Assembly (NCBI GenBank): GCA_020439485.1
Contig: JAGQSP010000080.1
Coordinates: 1-6,504, forward strand
Source of the DNA: Acidimicrobiales bacterium
Lineage (GTDB): Bacteria > Actinomycetota > Acidimicrobiia > Acidimicrobiales > Poriferisodalaceae
Direction: 5' to 3'
DNA: 6,504 nt
Shown piece after piece: positions 1 to 5,980 of this stretch. How positions within the stretch are numbered: position 1 is the first letter of the stretch; the number at the start of each line of letters is the position of its first letter. The notes beneath the pieces were generated by a model. That model worked only from the letters and a program-made list of their open reading frames with translations. It did no database searches and had not been told where the DNA came from. The position numbers and the translations under genes were made by a program.

Positions 1-1193
1 TAGATGTTGTAGCCGCCCGAGATGATCATGTCGCCAGCGCGTCCTTCCAGGGTCAGCCGGCCATCGGCGGAGGTGTGGCCGACGTCGCCGGTGACGAACC
101 ATCCACCCGGGCGCATCTCTTCTGCGGTCTTGTCCGGCAGGCGCCAGTAGCCGTCGAACAGTCCAGGGCCACGAACCTCGACGATGCCGGCTTCGCCCGC
201 CTCGACCACCTCGCCGTCGCGTGTGACCCTGATCTCGGTGTGGGGCAACGCAAAGCCGACGGTGCCGGGAACGCGATTGCCATCTAGCGGGTTCGAGGTG
301 ATGATGCCGCACTCGGTCATCCCGTACCGCTCGACGATCTGGTGTCGGGTGCGGGCGGTGAACTCTTCGTGGACCTGGGCCGTCATGGGGGCCGAACCCG
401 ATGTGAACAGACGCATCGACGAACAGGCATCTGGATCGAGCCGCGGGCTGGCCATCAGCCTGGTGTAGTGGGTCGGAACACCCATCATCACCGTTGACCG
501 CGCAAGGGCGTCGATCGTTTGGTCGACATCGAAACGGTCGAAGTACTCGACCCGGGCTCCCGACAACATTGCGCTGTGCAGTGCGACGAAGAGCCCGTGC
601 ACGTGGAATATCGGCAGGATGTGAACCAGGGTGTCGTCGGGCCGAAAGCCCCAGATCTGGTTCAGGCCCCTGCCGTTTGCGATCAGGGCTGCGTGCGACA
701 GCATCGCTCCCTTCGAGCGACCGGTGGTTCCCGACGTGTACAGCATCATCGCCAGGTCGCGGCCACCACGGCTCGTGACCTGCTCGCTGGCTTGCGCTTG
801 GTCGGCCAGCCTCGCCAGCTCGCCCAGATCGACCATCGCACAGGCGTGGTCTGCGGTGGGTTGCGGCGAGCCGGGGTCGAGCACCACCAGCGACGGTTCG
901 CTGTCGTCGACGAAATAGCCGACCTCGGCTGCGGTGTAGGCGGTGTTCAGCGGCACCTGAACCGCTCCGAGTTGAAGGCAACCCAGATACAGGGCGAGCG
1001 CGTCGACGCTCTTCGACACCTGCACCACAACCCGGTCGCCCGGCCCTACACCCAGGCCGACCATCGATGCCGCAAAGCGGGCGGCCATCTCGAAGACCTT
1101 CCCATAGGTCAGGGTCTGGTCGCCGGTGATGATGAATTCTCGCTGGTGATCCACATGGGCCAGCACGCGGTACAGGTTCTCGTCGATGGTCAT
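1..1193 (-). CDS. matB: Malonyl-CoA synthetase-type acyl-CoA ligase (MatB-like), C-terminus cut by window edge
   Basis: This is a member of the adenylate-forming (ANL) superfamily, which activates a carboxylic acid with ATP and transfers it to CoA in the cytoplasm. The 397 visible residues contain the P-loop YTSGTTGRSKG (152-162), the HVHGLF segment (197-202), ERYGMTE (288-294), the VTGD adenosine-binding Asp (D370) and the hinge region ending SGGYN (392-396). Overall wording (PIFHVHGLF, TVMMGVPTHYTRL, LFTSGSAPM, TSNPLDG, GTVGF) closely matches malonyl-CoA synthetases as I remember them. Roughly the last 110 residues, including the catalytic C-terminal Lys, lie beyond base 1. The ATG at 1193 has a GAGGAG Shine-Dalgarno 8 bases upstream (1202-1207), and its ATGA overlaps the stop of the upstream hydrolase, implying translational coupling. 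The family call is strong. Whether the acid is malonate, methylmalonate or another small acid cannot be settled from this sequence. Confidence 0.9.
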   Translation of the reverse strand, partial: MTIDENLYRVLAHVDHQREFIITGDQTLTYGKVFEMAARFAASMVGLGVGPGDRVVVQVSKSVDALALYLGCLQLGAVQVPLNTAYTAAEVGYFVDDSEPSLVVLDPGSPQPTADHACAMVDLGELARLADQAQASEQVTSRGGRDLAMMLYTSGTTGRSKGAMLSHAALIANGRGLNQIWGFRPDDTLVHILPIFHVHGLFVALHSAMLSGARVEYFDRFDVDQTIDALARSTVMMGVPTHYTRLMASPRLDPDACSSMRLFTSGSAPMTAQVHEEFTARTRHQIVERYGMTECGIITSNPLDGNRVPGTVGFALPHTEIRVTRDGEVVEAGEAGIVEVRGPGLFDGYWRLPDKTAEEMRPGGWFVTGDVGHTSADGRLTLEGRAGDMIISGGYNI

Positions 1194-2221
1194 CGTGCGA
1201 ACTCCTCGACGATTGCCCGCAATGCCACCACCAACGATTGTTTGTCGGTTTCGGGCCGTACCCCCGACCTGACCAGCACCAGATCGAGCGCGGGCACCAT
1301 CCAGATGTACTGCCCCTCGTAGCCGTGGCACGCGAAGGTTCCGAAGCCGTCTTCGTGCACCCAGAAATGCCCACCGTGGACAAAGTCGTCGACTCCGCGC
1401 GAGGCCTCGGTTGGGGTTCTGAATCGGTCTATCTGGTCGGCTGGGACCAGCTGTCGCTCGTCCCAGCGCCCGCCCCTGAGGCACAACAAACCGAACCGCG
1501 CAAAGTCGGCGGCGGTGCAATAACAGAACGACGAGCCGATGAAGGTGCCGCGGGCATCGAACTTGGGTATCGGCGAGGCCATGCCCACAGGGTCGAACAG
1601 CTCGCGACGCATGAAGGCCTCGAACCCTGGGGCGTCGCCGTCGAGGCCCAGATGGCCGGCGATGTGGCGGGCGAGAATGTTGGTGGTGCCCGAGCTGTAT
1701 TGGTAGACCTCACCAGGCGCGGCTGCAGGTGGTTTGTCGGCTGCAAATCGGGCCGCATCGGCCTTGGCGTCGCCAAACAGCATCCTCACGACATCGCTTG
1801 GCTGGTCGGGTTCGTAGATCTCGGTCCACTCGAGGCCCGTGGTCATGGTCAGCAGATGCCGTGCCCGTATCTCGCGTCTGGGATCGTCCGGCGTCGCAAC
1901 CCACTCTGGGGCCAGCACAGGTGCTTCCCAGTCGATTCCCGCAAGAGCGCCAAGCACGGCCGTCATCGACTTGGCCATCGACCACGATGGCAGCGTCGAG
2001 GCCGAGTCGACACCGTGGCCATATCGTTCGACCACCAGCGAGCCGCCCTGTACCAGCACCAGTGCATCGGTGCGTCCCAGCTCGGGGCGGCCCGACTCGA
2101 ACAGCTCGTCCACGGCGGCCTGAAGTGCGTCCGGATTTGCTACGTCGGGCTCCGACGAGGGCCACTGATGAGTGGGCCATGGGGTGTCGGCTGGTTGGGT
2201 GGGCAGCGCGGGCAGCGACAT
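1190..2221 (-). CDS. Beta-lactamase-fold serine hydrolase (COG1680 / class C-like esterase)
   Basis: This 343-aa protein belongs to the serine beta-lactamase/penicillin-binding-protein-like family, many members of which are esterases, amidases or peptidases rather than true beta-lactamases. It has the catalytic S-x-x-K tetrad SMAK (S81-K84), the second motif Y-S-S (Y175-S177) and, instead of a canonical KTG, the HGYEGQ segment (299-304) followed by a hydrophobic strand (YIWMVPALDLVLVRSG), typical of COG1680 proteins. No signal peptide or membrane segment is visible, so it is probably cytoplasmic. The ATG at 2221 is preferred because a GAGGA ribosome site lies 7 bases upstream (2229-2233). The frame stays open to 2527, but that extension is low-complexity Arg/Gly and lies antisense to the lipoprotein gene. 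The stop overlaps the matB-like start (ATGA), so the two are likely made together. The natural substrate is unknown. Confidence 0.9.
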   Translation of the reverse strand: MSLPALPTQPADTPWPTHQWPSSEPDVANPDALQAAVDELFESGRPELGRTDALVLVQGGSLVVERYGHGVDSASTLPSWSMAKSMTAVLGALAGIDWEAPVLAPEWVATPDDPRREIRARHLLTMTTGLEWTEIYEPDQPSDVVRMLFGDAKADAARFAADKPPAAAPGEVYQYSSGTTNILARHIAGHLGLDGDAPGFEAFMRRELFDPVGMASPIPKFDARGTFIGSSFCYCTAADFARFGLLCLRGGRWDERQLVPADQIDRFRTPTEASRGVDDFVHGGHFWVHEDGFGTFACHGYEGQYIWMVPALDLVLVRSGVRPETDKQSLVVALRAIVEEFAR

Positions 2222-2269
2222 CGTGCCATCCTCGTCTTCGTGGATTGGAGGCTTGATCGCTCGAACATA
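2202..2269 (-). promoter_or_regulatory. Candidate promoter and ribosome site for the hydrolase-matB operon
   Basis: Reading leftwards, TATGTT (2264-2269) fits the actinobacterial TAnnnT -10 box. Transcription would begin near 2257 and leave a leader of about 36 bases carrying GAGGA (2229-2233) before the ATG at 2221. No good -35 hexamer is seen. The box lies inside the start of the divergent lipoprotein gene. This is motif matching only. Confidence 0.3.
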
Positions 2270-2851
2270 CGTCACGACACCGGCCGCAAGCTCATCTACG
2301 CCGCTGCCGGTGTATTTCTGATGATGGTGGCGGCGTGCAGCGGCACAACCACGCGCATCGCCGAGCCGGGCGACGTCGCCGATGTAGAGGTCACATCGAC
2401 GACCTCTACCTCGACAACGACCACCTCGACAACCACCACCACGATCGCCCCAAACCCGGGTATGGCAGCTTCGGTCGCCTTCCTCGACGCCTGTGTGTCT
2501 GGCGACGGCCTCACCGGGCCCTGCCACTGTGCCCTCAGCGCTCTGGCGACGGCTGTGCCCGCGGATCAGTGGGCGATCATGGAAGATCGTCTACAGGTCG
2601 ACGGTCGTTTCCCCGAGGTCATGGGCGAGGCTCTGGTCGCCTGTCGTGAAGCCCCAGAACCCGCACTCGATGTCGCCGCCATCGATCCGCTGGTTCAGTC
2701 TTGTGTCGACGCCGGCACCGATCGGGCTGTTTGTCGATGTGCTGGCATTCGTGCGTGGCAGATCGTGCCGGTTGCCCTTCTGGGCGACTACGCAAACGAC
2801 AGCGCCGCGGTGCCGAGTTTCGCCGACCTGGTCGACGCCTGCCGGATCTGA
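2240..2851 (+). CDS. Secreted lipoprotein with Thr/Ser linker and duplicated four-cysteine module
   Basis: I do not recognise a named family. From the GTG at 2240 the protein has 203 residues: a basic N-region, a hydrophobic stretch (about 18-32), and a lipobox VAAC with the lipid-accepting cysteine C33. This predicts export and anchoring on the outer face of the membrane. Residues 52-68 are almost only Thr and Ser, a flexible, possibly glycosylated spacer. The rest is two related modules: module 1 has C85, C95, C97 and C135; module 2 has C155, C165, C167 and C201. In both, Cys-Val is followed after nine residues by C-x-C-A, and the module ends near (V/D)ACR. Eight paired cysteines suggest disulfide-bonded domains outside the cytoplasm. 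The start is uncertain: no ribosome site precedes GTG 2240, and a rare ATA at 2267 would give a neater signal peptide. The frame is open far upstream, but that part is antisense to the hydrolase. Function is unknown. Confidence 0.75.
   Translation: MDWRLDRSNIRHDTGRKLIYAAAGVFLMMVAACSGTTTRIAEPGDVADVEVTSTTSTSTTTTSTTTTTIAPNPGMAASVAFLDACVSGDGLTGPCHCALSALATAVPADQWAIMEDRLQVDGRFPEVMGEALVACREAPEPALDVAAIDPLVQSCVDAGTDRAVCRCAGIRAWQIVPVALLGDYANDSAAVPSFADLVDACRI
2408..2437 (+). repeat. 15-base tandem repeat, two copies, coding for TSTTT
   Basis: Two adjacent 15-base units (2408-2422 and 2423-2437) match at 14 of 15 positions, beginning ACCTCGACAAC. Each encodes Thr-Ser-Thr-Thr-Thr in the lipoprotein linker. 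Because the unit is five codons long, copy-number change would lengthen or shorten the linker without a frameshift. Confidence 0.8.
2480..2848 (+). repeat. Protein-level internal duplication: two four-Cys modules
   Basis: Module 1 (about residues 81-137 of the lipoprotein, bases 2480-2650) and module 2 (about 151-203, bases 2690-2848) share the pattern C-V-x(8)-C-x-C-A and a closing ACR motif. The spacing from C-x-C to the last Cys is 37 residues in the first and 33 in the second. Similarity between the modules outside these motifs is low, so the duplication would be old. The alignment was made by eye. Confidence 0.65.
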
Positions 2852-2852
2852 C

Positions 2853-2888
2853 CCAAGCGCCTGCCGGCTATTTCTTGACAGGCGTTGG
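2853..2888. terminator. Imperfect hairpin at the convergent gene junction
   Basis: CCAA plus CGCCTG (2853-2863) pairs with CAGGCG plus TTGG (2879-2888), giving a 10-pair stem with one bulged G (2857) and a 15-base loop. It covers the 16-base gap between the lipoprotein stop and the FrhB-like stop and the last codons of the latter, so it could act in both directions. Neither side has a T-run, so it is not a classic intrinsic terminator. Confidence 0.35.
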
Positions 2889-4052
2889 TAGGAGGGCCGG
2901 CTTGTCCCAGGCGAAGTCGGGCCAACGCGTGCGGCTCTTCTCGGCGAGTTTTTGCATCAGAGCGATGGCGCCCGGATCGTCGTCGCCAGGGCGACCGATC
3001 AGCGACCCGTCCTCGAGCATCTTGATGATGATCTCGCGGCCCAGGTCGGTCCTGACGATGGTCAGCGTCCAGTCGTTGTACTTGCCGATGCCTCCGGTGG
3101 AGATGTCGGCATGCTGGGCGGCGAAGTCAGGGCAGTGGTTGCAGCCCTCTCGCGTCCACGCGTGACACTCCTTGAGGTTGATCTCGTAATAGCCGCCGTC
3201 GTGGGTCCAGATCTGGAACACACCCTTGATGTTGGTCTTCTTTATCTGGGTGCGGTCGAGGCCGTACTTCAGCTCGAACAGCTCCTCGAAGATCGCCTCG
3301 TCGAAGCTCTTCGAGCACAACAGGCCGATGTTCAGGGCGAAACGGTTGCCCACCTTGCCGATCTTGCGGCTCTTCATCACGGGCACTATCGAGCTCTGGC
3401 AGCTCATGCCCACCAGGGCGATCTTCTTGGCTCCTGAATCGAGCGCCTCATCGAACGCCAGCGGGTTGGCCGAATAGGTGTAGCGGCTGCCCGCACCGCG
3501 GATGACGTCGTCCTTGTTGTAGGCCACGCCAGGTGACGCCGTCCACTGAGAGCCTTCGCCATCGCCGACATATGAGGTGAGGGCCGCGTCGATGTAACCG
3601 TGCTCGAGTGCCCAGATCAAGATGGCCGAGACCAGGCCCCCGTCTTGGCCGTGCTGGTGGACGAAATCGTCGCTGGCGCGGGTCAAGATGATGTCTTTGT
3701 AGATGCCGGCAGCGTCATCGGCCTGGCGGGTCCGGCCGAACAGGAACTCCTCGGCATCGTCTTCCCATGTGCGGAACCTGGGGCACGCCCTGGTGCAGCT
3801 GGTGCAGCCCTTCTCGCCGTGGACGCAGTTGTCGAGCCCGAGCTCTTCTTCGATGTGGAAGGGCTTGAACCCGCCCTGCTCGTGGTTGTAGCCGATCACG
3901 TCGTGGGGGCACGAGATCACGCAGCCCGAACACCCGGTGCACAGCCCGGTGGTGATGACCTCGCTGTAGAGCTCCTTCCACTGGAAGCTCCAGCGTTCCC
4001 GCGCTGGTTTCGAGGTTTCGGTATCGGCGATTTCGGTGTCGGTGGCGGACAT
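2868..4052 (-). CDS. F420 hydrogenase/dehydrogenase beta-subunit (FrhB/FdhB) family iron-sulfur flavoprotein
   Basis: FrhB/FdhB-family proteins bind FAD and iron-sulfur clusters and move electrons between coenzyme F420 and a partner; relatives work in formate dehydrogenase, F420H2 dehydrogenase and chlorophyllide reduction. This 394-aa protein has an N-terminal two-cluster ferredoxin-like segment: C38-x2-C41-x2-C44-x3-C48-P, then C76-x6-C83-x2-C86-x3-C90-P. Next come the FrhB N-domain signature QDGGLVSAILIWALE (136-150), GAGSRYTYSANP (186-197), VGMSCQ (214-219) and GLLCS (243-247). In the C-domain, C304-x2-C307-P-D with ADISTGGIG (315-323) fits the family's third cluster region. The layout recalls F420H2 dehydrogenase input subunits such as FpoF. 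No hydrogenase or formate dehydrogenase large subunit is in the window, so its partner is unknown. There is no Shine-Dalgarno before ATG 4052, but a TAGAGT box sits 6 bases upstream, so it may be leaderless. It lies 74 bases downstream of the exporter gene on the same strand. Confidence 0.92.
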   Translation of the reverse strand: MSATDTEIADTETSKPARERWSFQWKELYSEVITTGLCTGCSGCVISCPHDVIGYNHEQGGFKPFHIEEELGLDNCVHGEKGCTSCTRACPRFRTWEDDAEEFLFGRTRQADDAAGIYKDIILTRASDDFVHQHGQDGGLVSAILIWALEHGYIDAALTSYVGDGEGSQWTASPGVAYNKDDVIRGAGSRYTYSANPLAFDEALDSGAKKIALVGMSCQSSIVPVMKSRKIGKVGNRFALNIGLLCSKSFDEAIFEELFELKYGLDRTQIKKTNIKGVFQIWTHDGGYYEINLKECHAWTREGCNHCPDFAAQHADISTGGIGKYNDWTLTIVRTDLGREIIIKMLEDGSLIGRPGDDDPGAIALMQKLAEKSRTRWPDFAWDKPALLPTPVKK

Positions 4053-4069
4053 GTGACGACTCTAGTCGT
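4053..4069 (-). promoter_or_regulatory. Candidate leaderless promoter and inverted repeat before the FrhB-like gene
   Basis: On the minus strand TAGAGT (4059-4064) is followed by six bases and then the ATG at 4052, the spacing expected if transcription starts on the A of the start codon. The box is inside a 14-base inverted repeat, ACGACT-CT-AGTCGT (4056-4069), which could be an operator that blocks the promoter. No -35 hexamer is evident. The match is by eye. Confidence 0.45.
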
Positions 4070-4126
4070 GCAGCGCCCGCTACCTGTTTGGCAGTCGCGT
4101 CCGCGCCTTTCGGTCGAACCCGGAGT

Positions 4127-5656
4127 TCAGTCGACGGCCGGAGTCTGGCCCTGGGCCGACAGGGCGGTTGTGGTGCGAAGCTCGAGCTCGGGTAGGAACC
4201 ATGTGGCGACCACGAAGGCGGCCATTATCGGTATCGCTGCCACGAAGATCGAGTCGGTGGCAACCGCGACCGCATGCTCTACGGCGTCGCGAAGTGCCGG
4301 CTCGAGCCCTTGGATGTCCTCTGGGGTCGACAACAGGTCGTCGATCGCGACCCTGTCGGCCAGATCGTTCAGTTCGCTGCTGATGCGGGTGGTCAAGAGC
4401 GCGCCGTAAGCCCCGACCCCCACCGTCTGGCCGAGGGTTCGGAAGAAGTTGATGGCGGCGGTCCCAGCGCCCAGATCTCTGAGCTCCAGCGAATTCTGGG
4501 TAGCCGTGGTCATGGTCGGGAAGGCCGTACCCATTGCGAACCCGCCGATGGCCAGCCACGGGATCGCCGAAACGGCCGTCGAGTTCTCGTCGAGGGTCGA
4601 GTACGCAACCAGCGACACGACGGTCAGCACCGGGGCGCCTCTCAACAGCCATCGGTATCGACCGGTGCCGGTGGTGACCCTGCCGGCCAGGTACGAGCCG
4701 CAGGTCACGGCGACTGACATCGATGCGAGTATCAGGCCCGCCTTGGTGGCCGGCTCACCCATCGACACCTGGAAGAACAGGGGCATGAAGGCCATCACCG
4801 CCATGCCCGCCGACCCGTATGCAACGTTGCCGCCGATCAGGATCCGGAACGTCGGATTCCGAAACAGTCTCATCGGCAGGATGGGCTCGGCTGCTCGCAT
4901 CTCCCACCAGACGAACACGACACCGCACACTGCACACAGGGCCAGCAAACCCGTCACCTGGACCGACGCCCACGGATATGTCTCGCCACCCCAGGCCAGG
5001 CCCAGGATCAGAGCGGTCACGCCCACGACCAGCACCGACGCGCCGAATATGTCCAGTGAGTGTTCACGCGCCGGAAGGGCGAACGACAGGTTCCGGCGGA
5101 TCATCACCCACGCTGCCGCGCCCAATGGGATGTTGATCAAGAAGATCCAGCGCCACGAGGCCACATCCACGAACACGCCGCCGATCACCGGGCCGACCAG
5201 GGCCGAGAACGTGAAGTTCATGGTGTAGTACGCCATGTACCGGCCGCGCTCGCGCGGCGAGAAGATGTCGCCGATGACGATGAAGCCCATCGCCATCAGG
5301 CCTCCACCACCGATCCCCTGGAGGCCTCGCGAGATGACCAGCTGGATCATGTTTTGCGAGGCGGCCGCCATCACGGAGGTCGCCACGAACACCCCCAGCG
5401 CAACCTCGGTCAGGAGGCGCCGGCCGTACAGGTCGCTGAGCTTGCCGTACAGAGGTGTCGCTGCGACGGAGCCCAGCAGGTATGCCGTCAGCACCCACGG
5501 CAGCTGGTTGATTCCGCCGAGATCGCCTGCGATCGTCGGAAGTGCGGTCGACACCGCAGAGGTGTCGAGCGACGAGAGAAACGTCGCCATCATCATTCCG
5601 GTAAAGATCAGCAGCGTCTGGCGCTTGGTCAGATCCCCTTCACCTGTCACCGGCAC
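4127..5656 (-). CDS. Major facilitator superfamily drug exporter, DHA2 (EmrB/QacA) family, 14 TM
   Basis: This 509-aa integral membrane protein belongs to the proton-driven multidrug exporters of the 14-helix DHA2 group. Visible signatures are motif D1 in helix 1 (L30-D31...A38-L39-P40), motif A between helices 2 and 3 (GKLSDLYGRR, 71-80), motif B (RGLQGIGGGG, 110-119), the antiporter motif C (LVGPVIGG, 153-160), WRWIFLINIPLG (168-179), and the C-half segment QNSL...GAGTAAINFFRTLGQ (387-410). Length is normal for the family, and Asp31 and the motif A charges are intact, so it should be functional. The GTG at 5656 is the longest plausible start; another GTG lies two codons later, and neither has a good ribosome site. 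An inverted repeat covers the start codon. It lies 46 bases downstream of a small ORF and is divergent from a TetR gene, implying drug- or metabolite-induced expression. The substrate cannot be read from sequence. Confidence 0.95.
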   Translation of the reverse strand: MPVTGEGDLTKRQTLLIFTGMMMATFLSSLDTSAVSTALPTIAGDLGGINQLPWVLTAYLLGSVAATPLYGKLSDLYGRRLLTEVALGVFVATSVMAAASQNMIQLVISRGLQGIGGGGLMAMGFIVIGDIFSPRERGRYMAYYTMNFTFSALVGPVIGGVFVDVASWRWIFLINIPLGAAAWVMIRRNLSFALPAREHSLDIFGASVLVVGVTALILGLAWGGETYPWASVQVTGLLALCAVCGVVFVWWEMRAAEPILPMRLFRNPTFRILIGGNVAYGSAGMAVMAFMPLFFQVSMGEPATKAGLILASMSVAVTCGSYLAGRVTTGTGRYRWLLRGAPVLTVVSLVAYSTLDENSTAVSAIPWLAIGGFAMGTAFPTMTTATQNSLELRDLGAGTAAINFFRTLGQTVGVGAYGALLTTRISSELNDLADRVAIDDLLSTPEDIQGLEPALRDAVEHAVAVATDSIFVAAIPIMAAFVVATWFLPELELRTTTALSAQGQTPAVD

Positions 5657-5660
5657 AGGT
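5642..5660. promoter_or_regulatory. Inverted repeat over the exporter start codon (candidate operator)
   Basis: ACCTGT (5642-5647) and ACAGGT (5655-5660) are perfect 6-base arms separated by seven bases. The 19-base element covers the GTG at 5654-5656. Its size suits a TetR-type operator, or an RNA hairpin that hides the start codon. No experimental support; chance occurrence is possible. Confidence 0.35.
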
Positions 5661-5702
5661 TGTCAGCGCTCGACGCCCGGTACCAAGCCCGGCCCGCAGC
5701 GC

Positions 5703-5873
5703 TCAGGCCTGGGAGTCGCTGCTTTGGGCTGCGCGTGCGAGTTCGAGCACGCAGTCGAGGGCGTCGATGCGAAGCTTCTCGAGTACATCGCCGCTGAGGC
5801 AGCCGAGCACGGCGAGCTCCTCGGCCTCGCGGGCGAGGGCGAGGGCGCGAACGTAGGCGCTGCTTTCTTCCAC
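5703..5873 (-). CDS. Small hypothetical protein leading the exporter operon
   Basis: I do not recognise this 56-aa protein. It looks wholly helical and amphipathic, with an Ala/Leu/Glu-rich centre (ALAREAEELAVLGCLSGD) followed by a Leu/Asp/Cys segment, no membrane helix and no signal peptide. The GTG at 5873 is chosen because AGGGGAGG (5878-5885) sits four bases upstream, the best ribosome site in this block, and because codons before it (CAA, GTT, AGG, GGA, GGA, TTG) are unlike the GC-ending codons after it. Longer in-frame starts are ATG 5909 (68 aa) and GTG 5942 (79 aa), but both would extend over inverted repeats in the divergent control region. It ends 46 bases before the exporter start and is probably co-transcribed with it. 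It could be a small regulator or accessory factor, or a spurious ORF; there is no homology evidence either way. Confidence 0.55.
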   Translation of the reverse strand: MEESSAYVRALALAREAEELAVLGCLSGDVLEKLRIDALDCVLELARAAQSSDSQA

Positions 5874-5916
5874 CAATCCTCCCCTGCGGATCTGAACGAA
5901 TTGCGTCATGGTGCCA

Positions 5917-5972
5917 CTCGTCCGGACAACGAGACGATCCACGACGCACGCGTCGCGAACAAAATGTATGTT
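5917..5972. promoter_or_regulatory. Divergent control region between small ORF/exporter operon and tetR
   Basis: Two inverted repeats lie here: CTCGT-n7-ACGAG (5917-5933), whose centre includes the palindrome GTCCGGAC (5920-5927), and CGACGC-AC-GCGTCG (5942-5955). Overlapping TAnnnT boxes follow: TACATT on the minus strand (5963-5968) and TATGTT on the plus strand (5967-5972). A TetR protein bound to either repeat could repress the leftward operon, and one at 5942-5955 could also repress its own gene. Sites were found by eye only. Confidence 0.45.
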
Positions 5973-5980
5973 TGGCTCTG

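Noticed and set aside
519..1322. 267-codon plus-strand open frame opposite the matB-like gene
   Set aside because: The minus strand carries all ANL core motifs; the plus frame reads as Gln/His/Arg-rich shadow sequence typical of GC-rich antisense frames.
1238..2239. Very long plus-strand open frame upstream of and continuous with the lipoprotein
   Set aside because: It is antisense to the motif-rich hydrolase; the translation is Arg/Gly/His-rich without recognisable domains, and it would bury the lipobox in mid-protein.
2222..2527. N-terminal extension of the hydrolase to an upstream start
   Set aside because: The extension is low-complexity, antisense to the lipoprotein gene, and bypasses a well-placed ribosome site before ATG 2221.
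3600..4409. 269-codon plus-strand open frame opposite the FrhB-like gene and exporter end
   Set aside because: It crosses two well-supported minus-strand genes and their gap, and shows no domain signature.
4056..5955. Possible common operator CGAC...GTCG shared by the repeats at 4056-4069 and 5942-5955
   Set aside because: The inner spacing differs (4 versus 6 bases), and CGAC/GTCG are very common in this GC-rich sequence, so a shared regulator is not supported.
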